DNA from: Schistosoma mansoni
Lineage: Eukaryota > Platyhelminthes > Trematoda > Strigeidida > Schistosomatidae
Assembly (NCBI RefSeq): GCF_000237925.1
Contig: NW_017386046.1
Coordinates: 124,001 to 188,000 of the forward strand
Reading direction: 5' to 3'
Length of the DNA: 64,000 nucleotides
Both the position numbers and the translations under genes were made by a program. Of this stretch, positions 46,543 through 58,845 are shown one piece after another; position 1 is the first letter of the stretch, and every line of letters starts with the position of its first letter. The notes below the pieces were generated by a model, which did not search any database, was not told the DNA's origin, and was given only the letters and a program-made list of their open reading frames with translations.

Positions 46543-49500
46543 ATGCTTATGAATTAGGGTATATCGAGGCAATACGCACAGTATGCACATATGCCAATTA
46601 GAGACTGACCAGTTGCAGTCCTAACACATCGATGGGAAGATTCAAACAAACAATACTAAGTGAATATCTAACATTAGGTTGAAACTTTTCACTGCCATAC
46701 TGGCTAAAATTGCGCCTCAACACTTGCCGTGCAAGGTATGTTAGCAAGGCATTTTCGTTGTTATTGGCGTAAGACTTTAGATCATAGAGTACCAATACTC
46801 CTGTCTTATTCAACTTTAGATATATCTAGAGGGAAGTAACCTAAATTTTATGTGTAGTCTGAAGCATGTCTCAGAAGCATTATTTTCCATGAAGTGTCGA
46901 AAGTTAGTTCGTTGTTATCCACCCAACTTTGAAGTTGATTCATATCCTCCTCAAATTTCAGCTTATTATGTTGGTTTTGAACTTCTCTCTACAGTGCAAC
47001 ATCGTCTGAGCAAAGTAATAGCACAGAAGATTCTTGCTGAGGAACGTTGTAGTGACCTACTTTTATGTGAAACCACCCTTTCACGATCAAGGATAGTTGC
47101 CTCCCGCAGTCAGGTTTCTTGTACAGATAAGACTCTTCCTGAAACCATACTTTTATAATGAAAAGATTATCGATGACAAGTTGTAGGATTTAATTTGTCC
47201 TTTAGATATTCTACTAGAACTGTAAACTCAGTACTGGCGATCCCAGAGTCTATGTGAAAGCTACAGTCAGAACAAGGACAATTTGGCTTTAAACTTTATG
47301 TTTCTAAACATAAAGACAATTAGATTAGTACACTAATTAAGGGAATTACGGTCATTAAGTAGTACGCACAAACGTACCGACCAGTATTGTGTGTCTCATC
47401 GAAATGAATAAAAGTTACCAGCCACACTAATACAACGGGATATTAATGTCCTTTAACTGACAGGTCACATGCAACAGGGATAGTCTACAGACACATTAGA
47501 CCAGATTGTCGTGGTTTGCGCCTAAACAACGATTCGATTGGTTAGTTATGGACATAACGAACACAAGTGGTCACGCAGGCCGTCGTACACCAAGAACTCC
47601 CTGACTTTCGACAGCATTGAGATAGGTGCTACCGGCTAGTGGCTCGAAGGTTTATGACGTCGGCCTACTTTGAAAAGTAGTGTGATGTGAGCCAGCTTCC
47701 GATTTTCTGGGACAGTGTCCTGGTTTAGCGAATGTGAGAACACAGCAGTGTTGTTAAGATTTGATCCTATTCTCTCGGCATATCAGAGTGAACTATATCC
47801 GGACCAAAAGAAGTGTCTCTGTTCATGTGCCAGTTTTTGATACATCAGTGCAGCGCTCAGGATGACTTCTGAGACTCTTGTCGAATTGGTGATGGAGCTC
47901 TTATTGATGTAGTTTGTATGTGAGGGTTTGAATTTTTAAACTTACTATTCTGCCGGAATCTTAATGGCATAACCGTCGTTGTTGATTGGGCCATTAGGAC
48001 CGAACAACTAAGAAACTCAGACCCTGGCATGTCGGAGAGTCTGCATGACGAATTAAGCTCATCGGATTTAAGGCCAGTATACTGAATAGCTTTATGTGGT
48101 ACTGAGGCCAATCTCCTATTGTAGCCTTTGTTCGTTGGCCCCCTTCTTGTTTGAAACCTTTATATGTCCAGTTGTCACTAGTTCGTTTATATTTCACCAG
48201 CAGTGCTTTCTGAGTTGTACCAACCAGCGAGTGTGATTCTTTATGGTTACGTTGCTCGTATCTTTTCGGGACCGTTTGAAGTGAGAGTCTATAATCGTCA
48301 GAAAAGGTAATATATTCAGAATGGATATAAACATGTAGTACAAATAGTCAGGATATTCTGAAACTAGAACTAAGCTATTGGCGTGAAAAACAGTAAAACC
48401 GAATAGTGGGCTAAAGCAAAGCCACAGTTAACTATTAATTCAGACGAAACTCAGAAAGAAAATTGTCTGCTGAACTTAATGCTCACGATAAATTCAGATT
48501 TAAATCTGCACCTTCATTATGTGAGGACAGAGAAAACGTTTGGAAAATGCAAGTCAAGTCAGGGCAATACTTCCCATTCGTATAGCGCGTGAAGATGTAT
48601 ATAACACCAGTGCCCATATACATTTGGTGTGTAGAAAACGTCACCTCTATGGGCTTACAATCAGCAACGCGAGAGAAGCAGTTTTGTAATCGCCTGATGT
48701 TTGGGGCTAGTCCCGTTTCTTTTAATGGGCTGCATTAACCGAAGTCGTTTGATCATTCGTAACCACTAGATCACAATAAAGTCAGATGTGATGCGTTTAT
48801 CCTGCTCTAAAGACGACGAAAAGATGTTTCACTGTTCTCTGGACGCAACTGAAATTGGCCTCTTATCACGATCATAATAATCTTTGTCTTCTTTTAGAAT
48901 TAAAGCATTTCACAATATTCGCGCAGAAGTCTTATTCAGAGTCTTTCCAAGCCCAAAATTTCCCTGAATTAAATTTCCTTGCATACGTTTGCGAATTTTC
49001 ACCTCTCAATATACCCTAAAAATGATTTATTTGATGGTCTCTACGTTTCACACATACAGCTTACCCGTATTCACACTAAACACGCATGTCTACAATCTAA
49101 AATGAATAAATGCTTGTGAAAACTGCGAAAACGCACTTCATACAAGAATTCTTCGTGAGAATATGTAATCAACAATGTTAAACCGTAATGGTCACAAAAT
49201 ATCCTTTCAAAAGGTTTCTCTACTACAAAAAACCTGTAGTTATTCTTTTACAAAATATAACGTTTCAGGGAACTGTGCAGCGACTTCAGCCGTGACCACT
49301 GGGCAGTTGCCATGCATCACCGACTTGATTATTTTCCACTGGCTTGTCGATACTAGACTAGAAGTTGGAGAGCTCACAGCAGCTTTTGCCCATGTCTAAA
49401 AAAATGCTACGTTTAGTTTACAGGCAATCCATGAAAAAGCTCTTGCCAAATACAGAAAAATGTATTTTCATCTCAATATGGGTTCACAGAGAACATACTC

Positions 49501-49924
49501 TAAACTTTTACACTAGCTAGGATCTTAAAGCAGGTAATAACACTTTATTTATTCTGGAAACGTTTTACAGACCGGCCATTTTCCAGTTGCATTCGTGTTG
49601 ATATAACGAGGCATTTACTTCTCTTTTTAACATTAGGATACTGTTAGTCAGTAATTATTATGAGATATATATGTATGGACTGGCCAAATACTTACAACCG
49701 CTCGACCCTTAACTATTTACAGGATGATATGAATAGATTGCATAAATTAATTATCAGATCAAGATACGTTGATGGATCATTTATGCCTTGAATGATTTAG
49801 TTGCATAGAAATGGATAGTGGTATAGACTTTCCATTTAAGTTCATTGGTTTTCAAAATTCATACGCAGTCTAGATAATCTAGAAAGAGTACAAAAAGTCA
49901 ATTCCAAAACGGAGTCAGGAACTG
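46543..49924. other. Gene-poor stretch, probably decayed repeats
   Basis: The composition is less AT-rich than typical intergenic DNA here, and short open frames occur on both strands without splice signals. The longest is 46850-47158 (+), 102 codons, ATG to TAA, containing PNFEVDSYPPQISAYYVGFE. It is unlike the AT-rich frames around it but matches no family I recognise. A retroelement origin is more likely than a host gene. Confidence 0.3.
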
Positions 49925-50480
49925 TAGCTAACGTTGAAGACTACCGCTCCATAGATGTGACAACAGTAGTGGGGAAAGTAGTCAAGACGGCAGTTATTCA
50001 TCGTCCACTTGCTAGTAAGCTAGTTCTGACCCTTGATATTAGTTTTTAAGGTTCAGGTCATGTGACGCATCCCTGGTAGACTATACGAATGATATAACTC
50101 TAAAACGAGGCAACGAGTTCCTTGTATTAGTTCTATTCTTAGACTTTAAAAAAGCTTTTTTCAAGGTCTCACACAGTAGGCTTCTCATCAAATTAAACTT
50201 CTTCGAAATTAATAACCCACAGTATTCGTGGTATGTGCTTTATTCCCAGCCGAACGTAAAAAATATTGAGGTACAACGACTCTCTCCTCACCGAAACCAA
50301 TAACTGGTGAAGTTATCCAGAGAAGTGTGCAAGGCCCACTCTAGTTTTTTATACATATACAGAGGGAACATCTGAAATCATAATATTGGGGAAACCATAA
50401 TTATATGCTGACGGTCTCCAAATATTACACAACTTTAAGTGAAAGTAAATCCCTGACTCGAAATAACCTTTGCAGCCTAT
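49925..50480 (+). mobile_element. CR1/jockey-like LINE remnant (reverse transcriptase)
   Basis: Broken frames read EDYRSIDVTTVVGKVVKTAV, then LDFKKAFFKVSHSRLLIKL (motif A, normally with AFDKVSH; the Asp is lost), then LYADGLQIL (motif C, normally YADD). Stops and catalytic losses show it is dead. Confidence 0.75.
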
Positions 50481-53217
50481 CTATCTGGCGTGAAAAATGG
50501 CAGTTATTATTCAAACACAAGTGCGGTTTCACGCATTTCAAGAAACATAGTACCTCACTTAGAAAAATGTATAGTTCAAATACTGAACTTAGCTCACGAT
50601 CCAGTTGTTAATCGCACACGAGGCTTAAAAGTTGGAAAACGTGCCCCCTCAACTGTTTACAAATCTAGACGGCTGACCGCCCTCATAACACCGAGTTTCT
50701 TCCCAAAGAAGGCTAAGCTTTCCGTCACCAAAAATGTGTATGAGCCTCCATTGAATACTGCTAATTTGTGTTTTCACGCATGAATGCTACAGACAAGATG
50801 CGAAAGAGCGTCCAAAGAAACTTCCCATGTCGACTATGTTCTCGACTACACAGCTATATGTAAACATCTCACCTTAGAACCCTTATGGCACTGTCGAAGA
50901 AGGAACAGTCTAATATTTTTTCTACATACTAGTGTATGGTCCTGTAGTGGCATTGGATCCTAACCACAAGATTTTTGAAACCGAGCGTATTAGTACTGAA
51001 GAAGTTTGCACTCAATAAATAACACGAATAGAAGGTAAGCCATGCATATCTAGTCGTAGAAAATTTTTCCGGGAGCTGTTGAATAATAGCAGACGATATT
51101 CCGTTTGTTAGGTCATGCGCATGTGTGGCTATATAAAGAGACAAAGTACATGAACCATTGGGCTGCTATCGGTACTGTCTGTATAATGAAATCAGGTTTG
51201 TTCCAAGCCTTTTTGATGGGGTCTAAACATGATATGACAGACTGCCCTGTTATATACTACATTGAAGTCGTACCGTTTTACTGACTAGCTTCCTTTACAC
51301 TGACGGCCAGGTCATCTTGCCTTTCAGGGCTCAAACTGTACTCGACCACGAAGGCTTTATTCTGAAGGTCAAAGTAGAAGTAAAAAGTGTGACTACTACC
51401 AATACTTTGGTCAAGCCATGGTGTCTACTTATCGTCTCAGGTCAACCTTCATTGAAATACACGACTTTTGATTTCTGATTCAAAGTCTGATGATCAGTCT
51501 TCTTAGGTAAGGACATAATCAGTTTGATGAATAATTTGGCTGAGTTTCATAGTTGTCCCATTGACCCCATGGACTTAAATGGAATTTTGAACTCATATTC
51601 AGCCAGTAAGGTTTACAATCAACGAATTCTTTAGAGAGTCGACTTCAGTTCACCTAGCATCAGCTTTCAATGGACTGCAAATTGTGTTAGACAAGTGGGA
51701 GTGCGTTGGATAATTGTGACATGCTCACAGCTGAGGGATGGGTCTTCACTTGCCTGTGGAATCGTCCAGGCATGACACAATCTTTCAGTTTCAGGTAGTT
51801 GTATAGTTTTTAGAGGGTTTAATTGCAATGTAGATAAGTTCACATTCTAATTGGCGTCCATGCTCAACTGTAGCTGTTGAATGGTAAGGAAAGATTGAAA
51901 CCCATCATCCGACAAACACACATTCACTGTTTCAACAATTATGTCCCTGATAAGCACTGCTTCTGACCGCCATTTGTGGCTATCTACACACGTTAGAAGA
52001 CAAAACTATCCACTAAACTGTGGAGGGGCCTGACGAACCATTATAGACACGGTCGAACAAGTCTTAGGGGTCGCTTAGGGACCAGAAGAATCTGGTTACC
52101 TGAAGCGTTTGACAGTTTATTCACCAGCGCGCCAACTGGCTCACTTTCACACTCACGCCAGATCAACGCGGTCATTCGGTGATGAGGACAACTGTTACTC
52201 TAACATCTTGCTAGAAACGCGAAGGAAATGTTTCAGCACTAATAGAGAATCCCTACCCTTAGATGTGCCGAAGAGCATGATTGCCCTACTTATTTACACC
52301 TGTTCGATTAAAAGTCATTCTGAAAAATGATGTCATTCTTCAGAAGACGGGAGTGCTGTATAAGTTTCATTGGTCACAAAATATTAGAGAAATTTATTGA
52401 TCCTGATTTGCCCTCAACCACACCGTCTAAACCGGAAACATGTTGTCTGTCAAAAGTGTGTAAGGGCCATCTGTCATGGGAAACCTCAGTACACGTTACA
52501 GAAAAACTTTTATTGACACCTTAAATACCATCGGTCAAGAGATTCTCTCAAATTCCAGTTAGACATAGCAAAGTGTAAGCCGTAGGAGGTGCCGTTGGCA
52601 GATCAGCAAATAACCAGGAACCAACCAGTGTGATGGTTCTCGCAGTGCCTGGGCTAGTAGATGGTAGTCGAGATAATGCCCACCAACACGATATGCAGCA
52701 TTGACGTTGGCTATCAAGTAGCATATACTTTCACATCGTCACGATAATTAGCTTCCCCAAGATACCACGTCCGTTACGCCTCACAACCATTAAGTTCCTG
52801 CGTTTGACGGGTGTGAGCCTCAGAGACCGCGAGGACTTAACAAAGGCTCTTCAAGCCCAGTACAGCTTGAAATGCCACCCCTGCATTCACACCAGGTGTT
52901 ATGAAAGCCGACCTATATTGGTAAGATAACAAAAGAAAAGCTCAACAAAACACATTTTGGTGTCGGTCGACCGGGATCAACGACTCATGAAACAAGCCGC
53001 AAACTGATAAGCTTTTTGTTAAGGATGCCAATAATCACACACCAATAGTAAGTGGTGGCCATAATACTTTCATGTTTAATGTAGTCATAAAAGATGAACT
53101 TGGGGTAACAGGGGAGTTTCCAAACTTTGATACAATGTAGCAGACTCTAAGACGATGAGGAAGCGTATTCAACGCGCTACATAACCACGGCAGTGATGGG
53201 GGCCAACTGTGTATTAC
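50481..53217. other. No recognisable gene up to the LTR retrotransposon
   Basis: Mixed composition with many short open frames and no consistent exon chain. Probably a mosaic of old repeats. The stretch 52.5-52.95 kb has the feel of an interspersed repeat, but no second copy in the window confirms it. Confidence 0.3.
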
Positions 53218-53484
53218 TGTAACAGCTCAGGTTGGTTGGTTAAGAGTTGACTCCAAGCAACCAAGCATATGCTAAAACAGTATTGTTCAAGTATTCATTC
53301 ACTTCCTTACTTTTTGTAAGCGTTATATTCCCTATTATCTTATATTGAATGTTGAGAGCCTTTATTTGTCTGAACAGATAATCCCACGCTCCACTGTGAC
53401 TGTGCGAAGATCGAAATAAAGACCTATTCACTACTTCTCTGGTTTCTTCTATCAATAGCACGAGGGTTACCTATAGGCACGAAA
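53218..53484 (+). repeat. 5' LTR
   Basis: 267 bp, starting TGTAACAG and ending GGCACGAAA. It includes GAAATAAAG near its middle-right, usable as a polyadenylation signal. The 3' terminus is not the usual CA. Confidence 0.88.
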
Positions 53485-53485
53485 G

Positions 53486-53495
53486 TGGTGAGCCC
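53486..53495 (+). other. Primer-binding site candidate
   Basis: TGGTGAGCCC begins one base after the 5' LTR. TGG is complementary to the CCA end of a tRNA; the primer tRNA would end GGGCTCACCA, not identified here. Confidence 0.6.
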
Positions 53496-53681
53496 TTTTT
53501 GAACACAATTTAACCTCATTTCTGTTATTAATCTTTTTTTTTACTTAATCGTAAAAGTAGACCGGATTATCCGTAAACTAAGTTGAGTATATAACTAGTT
53601 TATTCCGTATTATCTTAAGTTATTCGTGTTATAGTAACCATTTTTCGTGCTAACTTTATTGCTATATTTGTCACATAACTC

Positions 53682-56600
53682 ATGTCAGACTCAATAGAAA
53701 CCCATAATCTGGAGGATTTGTCACCAGTGGAGATAGACACTGTTATAACTACGAAATCCCGACTTCCAGAATTTGATCGTAGTGATCCTGAGTTGTGGTT
53801 TGCTCAACTAGAGCATTATTTCACGAGACACAATATCAAATCTGAAGGGATTCGCTATAGAGACTTGTGTTCTATCCTTCCTCCTTCAGTTGCCAAAGAA
53901 GTCCGTGACTTGATTTTAGATCCACCATCACCACAACCATACACCATCTTAAGACGAGAGATAATAAACCGTTTATCATTATCAGATAGTCAAAGAATCC
54001 AAAGACTTTTTCAAGGTGAAACACTAGGTGATCGGTCGCCGTCACAGTTTTTGCGTCACCTCCAAGTGTTAATGGGTGATAACACGGTGGGTGAAGCAGT
54101 CCTAAAACAAGGATGGATACAAGCTCTCCCATGCTACGTCCAACACTGTTTGGATGCACAAGATCCTGAAACCTCATTATCTCATTTAGCGCGTATAGCC
54201 GATAGAATAATGGAGAGAGGTCCTCCAACTGGACCAGGCACAATAAATCACACACAAAAAGTAGAATCAGCAAAAGACCCCGTCATAGAAGGACTCATTG
54301 CGAGTGTTAAGAGTCTCACTGAGGCTGTCACCAGAATGCAAATGGGTCATAGAAACAGGAGCAGGTCACCACAACGACCACGATCCAAGTCACAAAACAG
54401 GTCACAAATGTCCAGACAACCTGGGCAGTTTTGTTGGTACCACTGGAAGTTTGGTGTCAACTCAACCAAGTGCATGCAACCATGCGCCTGGCCTAAGCAT
54501 AATTCTAAAGACAGCGGGAAACGAGTAACCCCTCCCCAGGTCGCGACGACTGAGGAGGGGCGCCTAAACAGTCTCTTGTTTTATGTTAGAGACAGAAACT
54601 CTGGCTTGAATTTCTTGGTGGATACTGGCGCTGCTCTTAGCATCATCCCTCAAAATAAAGCTGAGATTAGTCGAGAAACATCATCAATTACACTTCAAGC
54701 TGCAAATAAAACTAAAATTGCGACATTTGGGCAGAAGAACTTAACCCTAGATTTGGGGTTCAGGAGGCAATTCCATTGGGTTTTCACGGTATTCGACTTA
54801 AATCTGGCAATACTGGGGATGGACTTTCTAGAGAGATACGAATTTCTAGTTGATACCAAGAAACGGCGATTAACACTAAAAGAAACTTCGTATTACACAA
54901 AAGGCAAAGAAAGTCACATCAGCTCTCTTAACTTGATTCAAACTCCTCCAGTAGCAACAGCGAAATTCCAAGATATACTCGCGGAATTTCCAAACTTAAC
55001 TAAACCAAACCCACAGCCTTTTAAAGACAAACTAAAAGTAAGTCACACTATCAAAACCGAAGGGTGCACCCGGTTTTTTGCAAAACCCAGGAGACTAGCA
55101 CCAGATAAGCTCAAAANNNNNNNNNNNNNNNNNNNNNNNNNNNNNNNNNNNNNNNNNNNNNNNNNNNNNNNNNNNNNNNNNNNNNNNNNNNNNNNNNNNN
55201 NNNNNNNNNNNNNNNNNNNNNNNNNNNNNNNNNNNNNNNNNNNNNNNNNNNNNNNNNNNNNNNNNNNNNNNNNNNNNNNNNNNNNNNNNNNNNNNNNNNN
55301 NNNNNNNNNNNNNNNNNNNNNNNNNNNNNNNNNNNNNNNNNNNNNNNNNNNNNNNNNNNNNNNNNNNNNNNNNNNNNNNNNNNNNNNNNNNNNNNNNNNN
55401 NNNNNNNNNNNNNNNNNNNNNNNNNNNNNNNNNNNNNNNNNNNNNNAATTAATGCAACCTTTGACAGATTCACTAAAAGGAAAACCAAAAGAATTCAAAC
55501 TGTCTTCTGACGCTGTCGAAGCTATTAAACAGCTTAAAGATAAATTAGCTCAAGCAACTACGTTGATGTATCCGAATTCTCTTTCCCCACTTGCTTTGAT
55601 GGTGGATGCTTCAGATAAAGCAGTAGGCGGTACCCTTAACCAACTGGTTAAAAACGCCTGGAAACCAGTTGCTTTCTTCTCAAAAAGACTCGCTCCAGCA
55701 GAGACAAGGTATTCTACCTTCGGGCGAGAACTTCTTGCAATCTACCTAACCATTAAACACTTCCGACACATGTTAGAAGGCAGGGAATTTATAGTCTTTA
55801 CGGATCACAAACCACCAACGAATGCACGAAAAGCGAGAGCTGATAAATACTCACCTCGAGAAGTCCGACACCTTGACTATATATCACAGTTCACAAGCGA
55901 TATCCGACATGTCAAAGGTCAGGACAATCAGGCGGCAGATGCTTTATCTAGGCTAGAAATAAACGTGCTACAGCAGTCTACAGTAAACTTCGAGACGTTG
56001 AGAAACGAACAAGAGCAGGATCTAGAATTACAAAACCTGCTTAAAACAAACAATTCAAGTTTTAATTTAAAACAGTTCCCATCACCTGTCGATGGTATTC
56101 TAATCTACTGTGACACGACCAAGGCAATGCCGCGACCTTTCGTTCCCAAAAGTATGCGAAAGTTGATATATAATAACTTTCATTCTTTGTCTCATCCTGG
56201 CGCAAAAGCTTCAACAAAACTAATCAATGCCAGATATATATGGCCGAATTTACAGAAGGATGTACACAAATGGGTTAGAGAGTGTTCAGCATGTCAACAA
56301 TCAAAGATAAATCGTCACACAAATTCACCCATAGGTGTTTTCTCGCAACCAGATGCACGTTTTGCCCATGTGCATATCGACTTGGTAGGTCTTTTACCGC
56401 GTTCAAACGGTTTTAATTATCTTTTTACATGCATAGATCGATTTACCAGATTCCCTATAGCCATCCCGATAGCGGACATCACAGCGGAAACAGTAGCCAA
56501 AGTTTTCATGCAGAACTGGGTAACCATTTTTGGTACACCCATAACAATAACGACGGATAGAGGAGCGCAATTCGAATCCGAACTATTTAATAACTTGGCT

Positions 56601-57296
56601 AAACTTCTAGGCTCCAATAGGATACGCTGCACTGCATATCATCCTCAGGCTAATGGGATGATAGAACGTTTTCACCGTCAGCTAAAAACCGCCCTTATAT
56701 CTCACTCAAACCCCAATCAGTGGACAGAATTCCTACCGTTAGTTATATTGGGAATACGAACATCTGTCAAAACTGACGCACAGTGTTCAGCTGCGGAACT
56801 GGTTTTCGGAACAACTCTGAGACTACCAGGTGAATTTATTGACCCTAATACTAACAGTCAAAAACTTAATTTAGAAAATTATGTAGATCAACTACGGGAC
56901 CACATGTCTAAACTTAAGTCGATTAATACTCGTGAACAATCGCGCGCCGTATATATACCTAAAGACCTAAGCAATTGCACGCACGTCTGGATAAGATGTG
57001 ACAAAATAAAAGCACCACTCAGTCCTCCATTTGAAGGTCCTTTCAAAGTCGTCTCAAGAAAATCTAAATATTTCGTGATAGAAAAACATGGAAACATCGA
57101 CACAGTAAGTATTGATAGGCTAAAGCCGGCTTATCTAGATCATGAACCACCATACGCGTTGTTAGATCGTTTAACTGACAAATCCATTACGGAATCGAAA
57201 TGTAAAGATGATAAATCTTTACAAATGACTAAAACGGTTCGCTGGGCACATCCGATTAGTCAGTCAAGGATGTTGACAGTTTCGACTGCAGGATAA
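53682..57296 (+). CDS. Gag-Pol polyprotein of the gypsy element (RT hidden by N)
   Basis: One frame of 1204 codons starts ATG 197 bp after the LTR and ends TAA. Gag (about 1-290) has a capsid-like N-part (LPEFDRSDPELWFAQLEHYF), a basic Arg/Ser-rich linker, and the zinc motif Cys251-X2-His254-X9-Cys264-X3-Cys268. The protease has LVDTGAALSIIP, with catalytic Asp314. The reverse transcriptase is mostly replaced by 330 N, equal to 110 codons, fewer than this domain needs. RNase H shows VDASDKAVGG (about 641) and TDHKPP. The integrase has an HHCC zinc finger (HSLSHPGAKAS, CSACQQSK) and catalytic Asp900, Asp959 and Glu995 (spacing 58 and 35). A GPF-type module (FEGPFKVVSR) lies near the end. Gag and Pol are in a single frame, so no frameshift is needed. 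All visible catalytic residues are intact. Confidence 0.92.
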   Translation: MSDSIETHNLEDLSPVEIDTVITTKSRLPEFDRSDPELWFAQLEHYFTRHNIKSEGIRYRDLCSILPPSVAKEVRDLILDPPSPQPYTILRREIINRLSLSDSQRIQRLFQGETLGDRSPSQFLRHLQVLMGDNTVGEAVLKQGWIQALPCYVQHCLDAQDPETSLSHLARIADRIMERGPPTGPGTINHTQKVESAKDPVIEGLIASVKSLTEAVTRMQMGHRNRSRSPQRPRSKSQNRSQMSRQPGQFCWYHWKFGVNSTKCMQPCAWPKHNSKDSGKRVTPPQVATTEEGRLNSLLFYVRDRNSGLNFLVDTGAALSIIPQNKAEISRETSSITLQAANKTKIATFGQKNLTLDLGFRRQFHWVFTVFDLNLAILGMDFLERYEFLVDTKKRRLTLKETSYYTKGKESHISSLNLIQTPPVATAKFQDILAEFPNLTKPNPQPFKDKLKVSHTIKTEGCTRFFAKPRRLAPDKLKXXXXXXXXXXXXXXXXXXXXXXXXXXXXXXXXXXXXXXXXXXXXXXXXXXXXXXXXXXXXXXXXXXXXXXXXXXXXXXXXXXXXXXXXXXXXXXXXXXXXXXXXXXXXXXXLMQPLTDSLKGKPKEFKLSSDAVEAIKQLKDKLAQATTLMYPNSLSPLALMVDASDKAVGGTLNQLVKNAWKPVAFFSKRLAPAETRYSTFGRELLAIYLTIKHFRHMLEGREFIVFTDHKPPTNARKARADKYSPREVRHLDYISQFTSDIRHVKGQDNQAADALSRLEINVLQQSTVNFETLRNEQEQDLELQNLLKTNNSSFNLKQFPSPVDGILIYCDTTKAMPRPFVPKSMRKLIYNNFHSLSHPGAKASTKLINARYIWPNLQKDVHKWVRECSACQQSKINRHTNSPIGVFSQPDARFAHVHIDLVGLLPRSNGFNYLFTCIDRFTRFPIAIPIADITAETVAKVFMQNWVTIFGTPITITTDRGAQFESELFNNLAKLLGSNRIRCTAYHPQANGMIERFHRQLKTALISHSNPNQWTEFLPLVILGIRTSVKTDAQCSAAELVFGTTLRLPGEFIDPNTNSQKLNLENYVDQLRDHMSKLKSINTREQSRAVYIPKDLSNCTHVWIRCDKIKAPLSPPFEGPFKVVSRKSKYFVIEKHGNIDTVSIDRLKPAYLDHEPPYALLDRLTDKSITESKCKDDKSLQMTKTVRWAHPISQSRMLTVSTAG
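55117..55446. other. Assembly gap, 330 N
   Basis: Lies inside the reverse transcriptase. It divides by three, so the frame appears continuous through it, but the true length is unknown. Confidence 0.99.
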
Positions 57297-58832
57297 AATC
57301 TAACCACGTAGCTAATCAGACCCTGCATCTACTTAAAAATAATTTTTTTCCTCATTCCGCCTCACATACAACTCCCCAGAACTTTTACCTTTGATATATA
57401 AGTGTTATGTTAAATATTTTTTTTAAATACTGGACACATAAGCTAGGTATTCCGAAACGATGGCTGAGGATTTTATTCAAACTCGTACAACTTACACTGG
57501 CAAATACAACGAATTCAAAAAGCAACCCAGGCGAGTTTTATAATTTCTTTTTCTGGTTAATTAACTATACTGGCTATACATATATACCATATGAACTAAT
57601 TCTAAAAGTTTTCGGTCGAAGATATGTTTAGTAGCTTGATACAATTACTATGGTCAAGTACTTATTAAAGTTCTCATCATTTTTTTTTAAATTTCTGACA
57701 TTTAAGAATCAATAACCGTGAAGATATGGTACAGTACGTTACTGTAAGGTTACTATCTTAGCCGCGTTGATTCCACATACCTAATTTTAAACACAACGTA
57801 TAAAAGAACTGTTAAGTAATCATAACATTGAACTGACGATATGACTATCGTGGCTATGTTAACGTTAAACCAATTATTATTAGTGGCCCATACAAAACCC
57901 TGGAACTTAACACTAGCGTTATAAAAAAGACATGTTATGTCAATAGCTTATATATATACTTTTTTTCTCGGTTTAATAATAACGTAAAAAGAGTATTTGA
58001 CACAACTGTACTTGATCCGCATACTCAACACAATTTTTTTTGCTTCTTAACCGTATATTCGTTTCCGTTTTGTGGATTACTCTGATGCACCCTTGGTTAC
58101 GCACCTAGTTGTAAAAGGCGGTCATCACTGGCCCAAGGTCATGCACTTGATCGATTTTGTTAAAGAGTCCAACTCCTAGCAAGTTCACCCTTTTAAATAT
58201 ATGCATTACAAAAGAGTTTTTTTTGTTGTTTTCATGGTTCTTCGTGCACAAGATATCTACACTATGTCTATTTCCTTCCAGAATACTAATCCGTTCTGGA
58301 GGCCAAGCACCTACATGAACCGAACAATTATCAATTGCATTTATGTATTTCCATTTTGTATCTTATTATTTTATGCAGGCAGTCGAGCAGTTCTTCAGGT
58401 TTGCTTGATTTTCACCATTATCTTTGAAGTAGACTCTTATTTACTTTTTACTTGAGGGCGACTCAAGAGGCAGGTGGGTAAACACCTGATAGCCGGTCTG
58501 AGCATGGGAAAATCGTACCTCACCAACATGGTGTTGGGTAGCCCGCTCGCGGCACTTCCTCAGATATTCTTATTCCACATTCTCACACTTTCTCTTGAAA
58601 GCACGCAGCAAACCGTCAGCGATAGTTGTAGAAAAGATCACATGCTACAAAATAAGATGACAAGCTAGTAAACGAAGAGACATCCATGGACTATCGTTGA
58701 AAGCGTTAGTCGTAACTGATTGTAAGTCAAATAGTGAGCGAGTTGATAAATTCGCCTTGGGATGAGAAATAGAACTAAGGTGTTTTCGATAGATAGGTTA
58801 ATCGAACCGACGTTCCTACGGAAGTCGATTCT
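57297..58832 (+). other. Post-pol region of the gypsy element
   Basis: About 1.5 kb between the gag-pol stop and the polypurine tract, where an envelope-like frame sits in some relatives. The longest frames are 84 codons or fewer (for example 58201-58455, with hydrophobic stretches). No convincing envelope gene is present. Confidence 0.6.
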
Positions 58833-58841
58833 AGGGGGAAG
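58833..58841 (+). other. Polypurine tract candidate
   Basis: AGGGGGAAG lies just before the 3' LTR (CTAA intervenes), the position expected for priming plus-strand DNA synthesis. Confidence 0.6.
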
Positions 58842-58845
58842 CTAA

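Noticed and set aside
53240-53461. Minus-strand frame repeated at 58868-59119
   Set aside because: It lies inside the LTRs and is duplicated only because the LTRs are. No family resemblance.
53872-54273. Minus-strand frame of 133 codons opposite gag
   Set aside because: Shadow of the gag-pol frame.
57407-58455. Envelope gene of the gypsy element
   Set aside because: Frames are 84 codons or shorter with only scattered hydrophobic stretches, no signal peptide followed by ectodomain, and no cleavage site.
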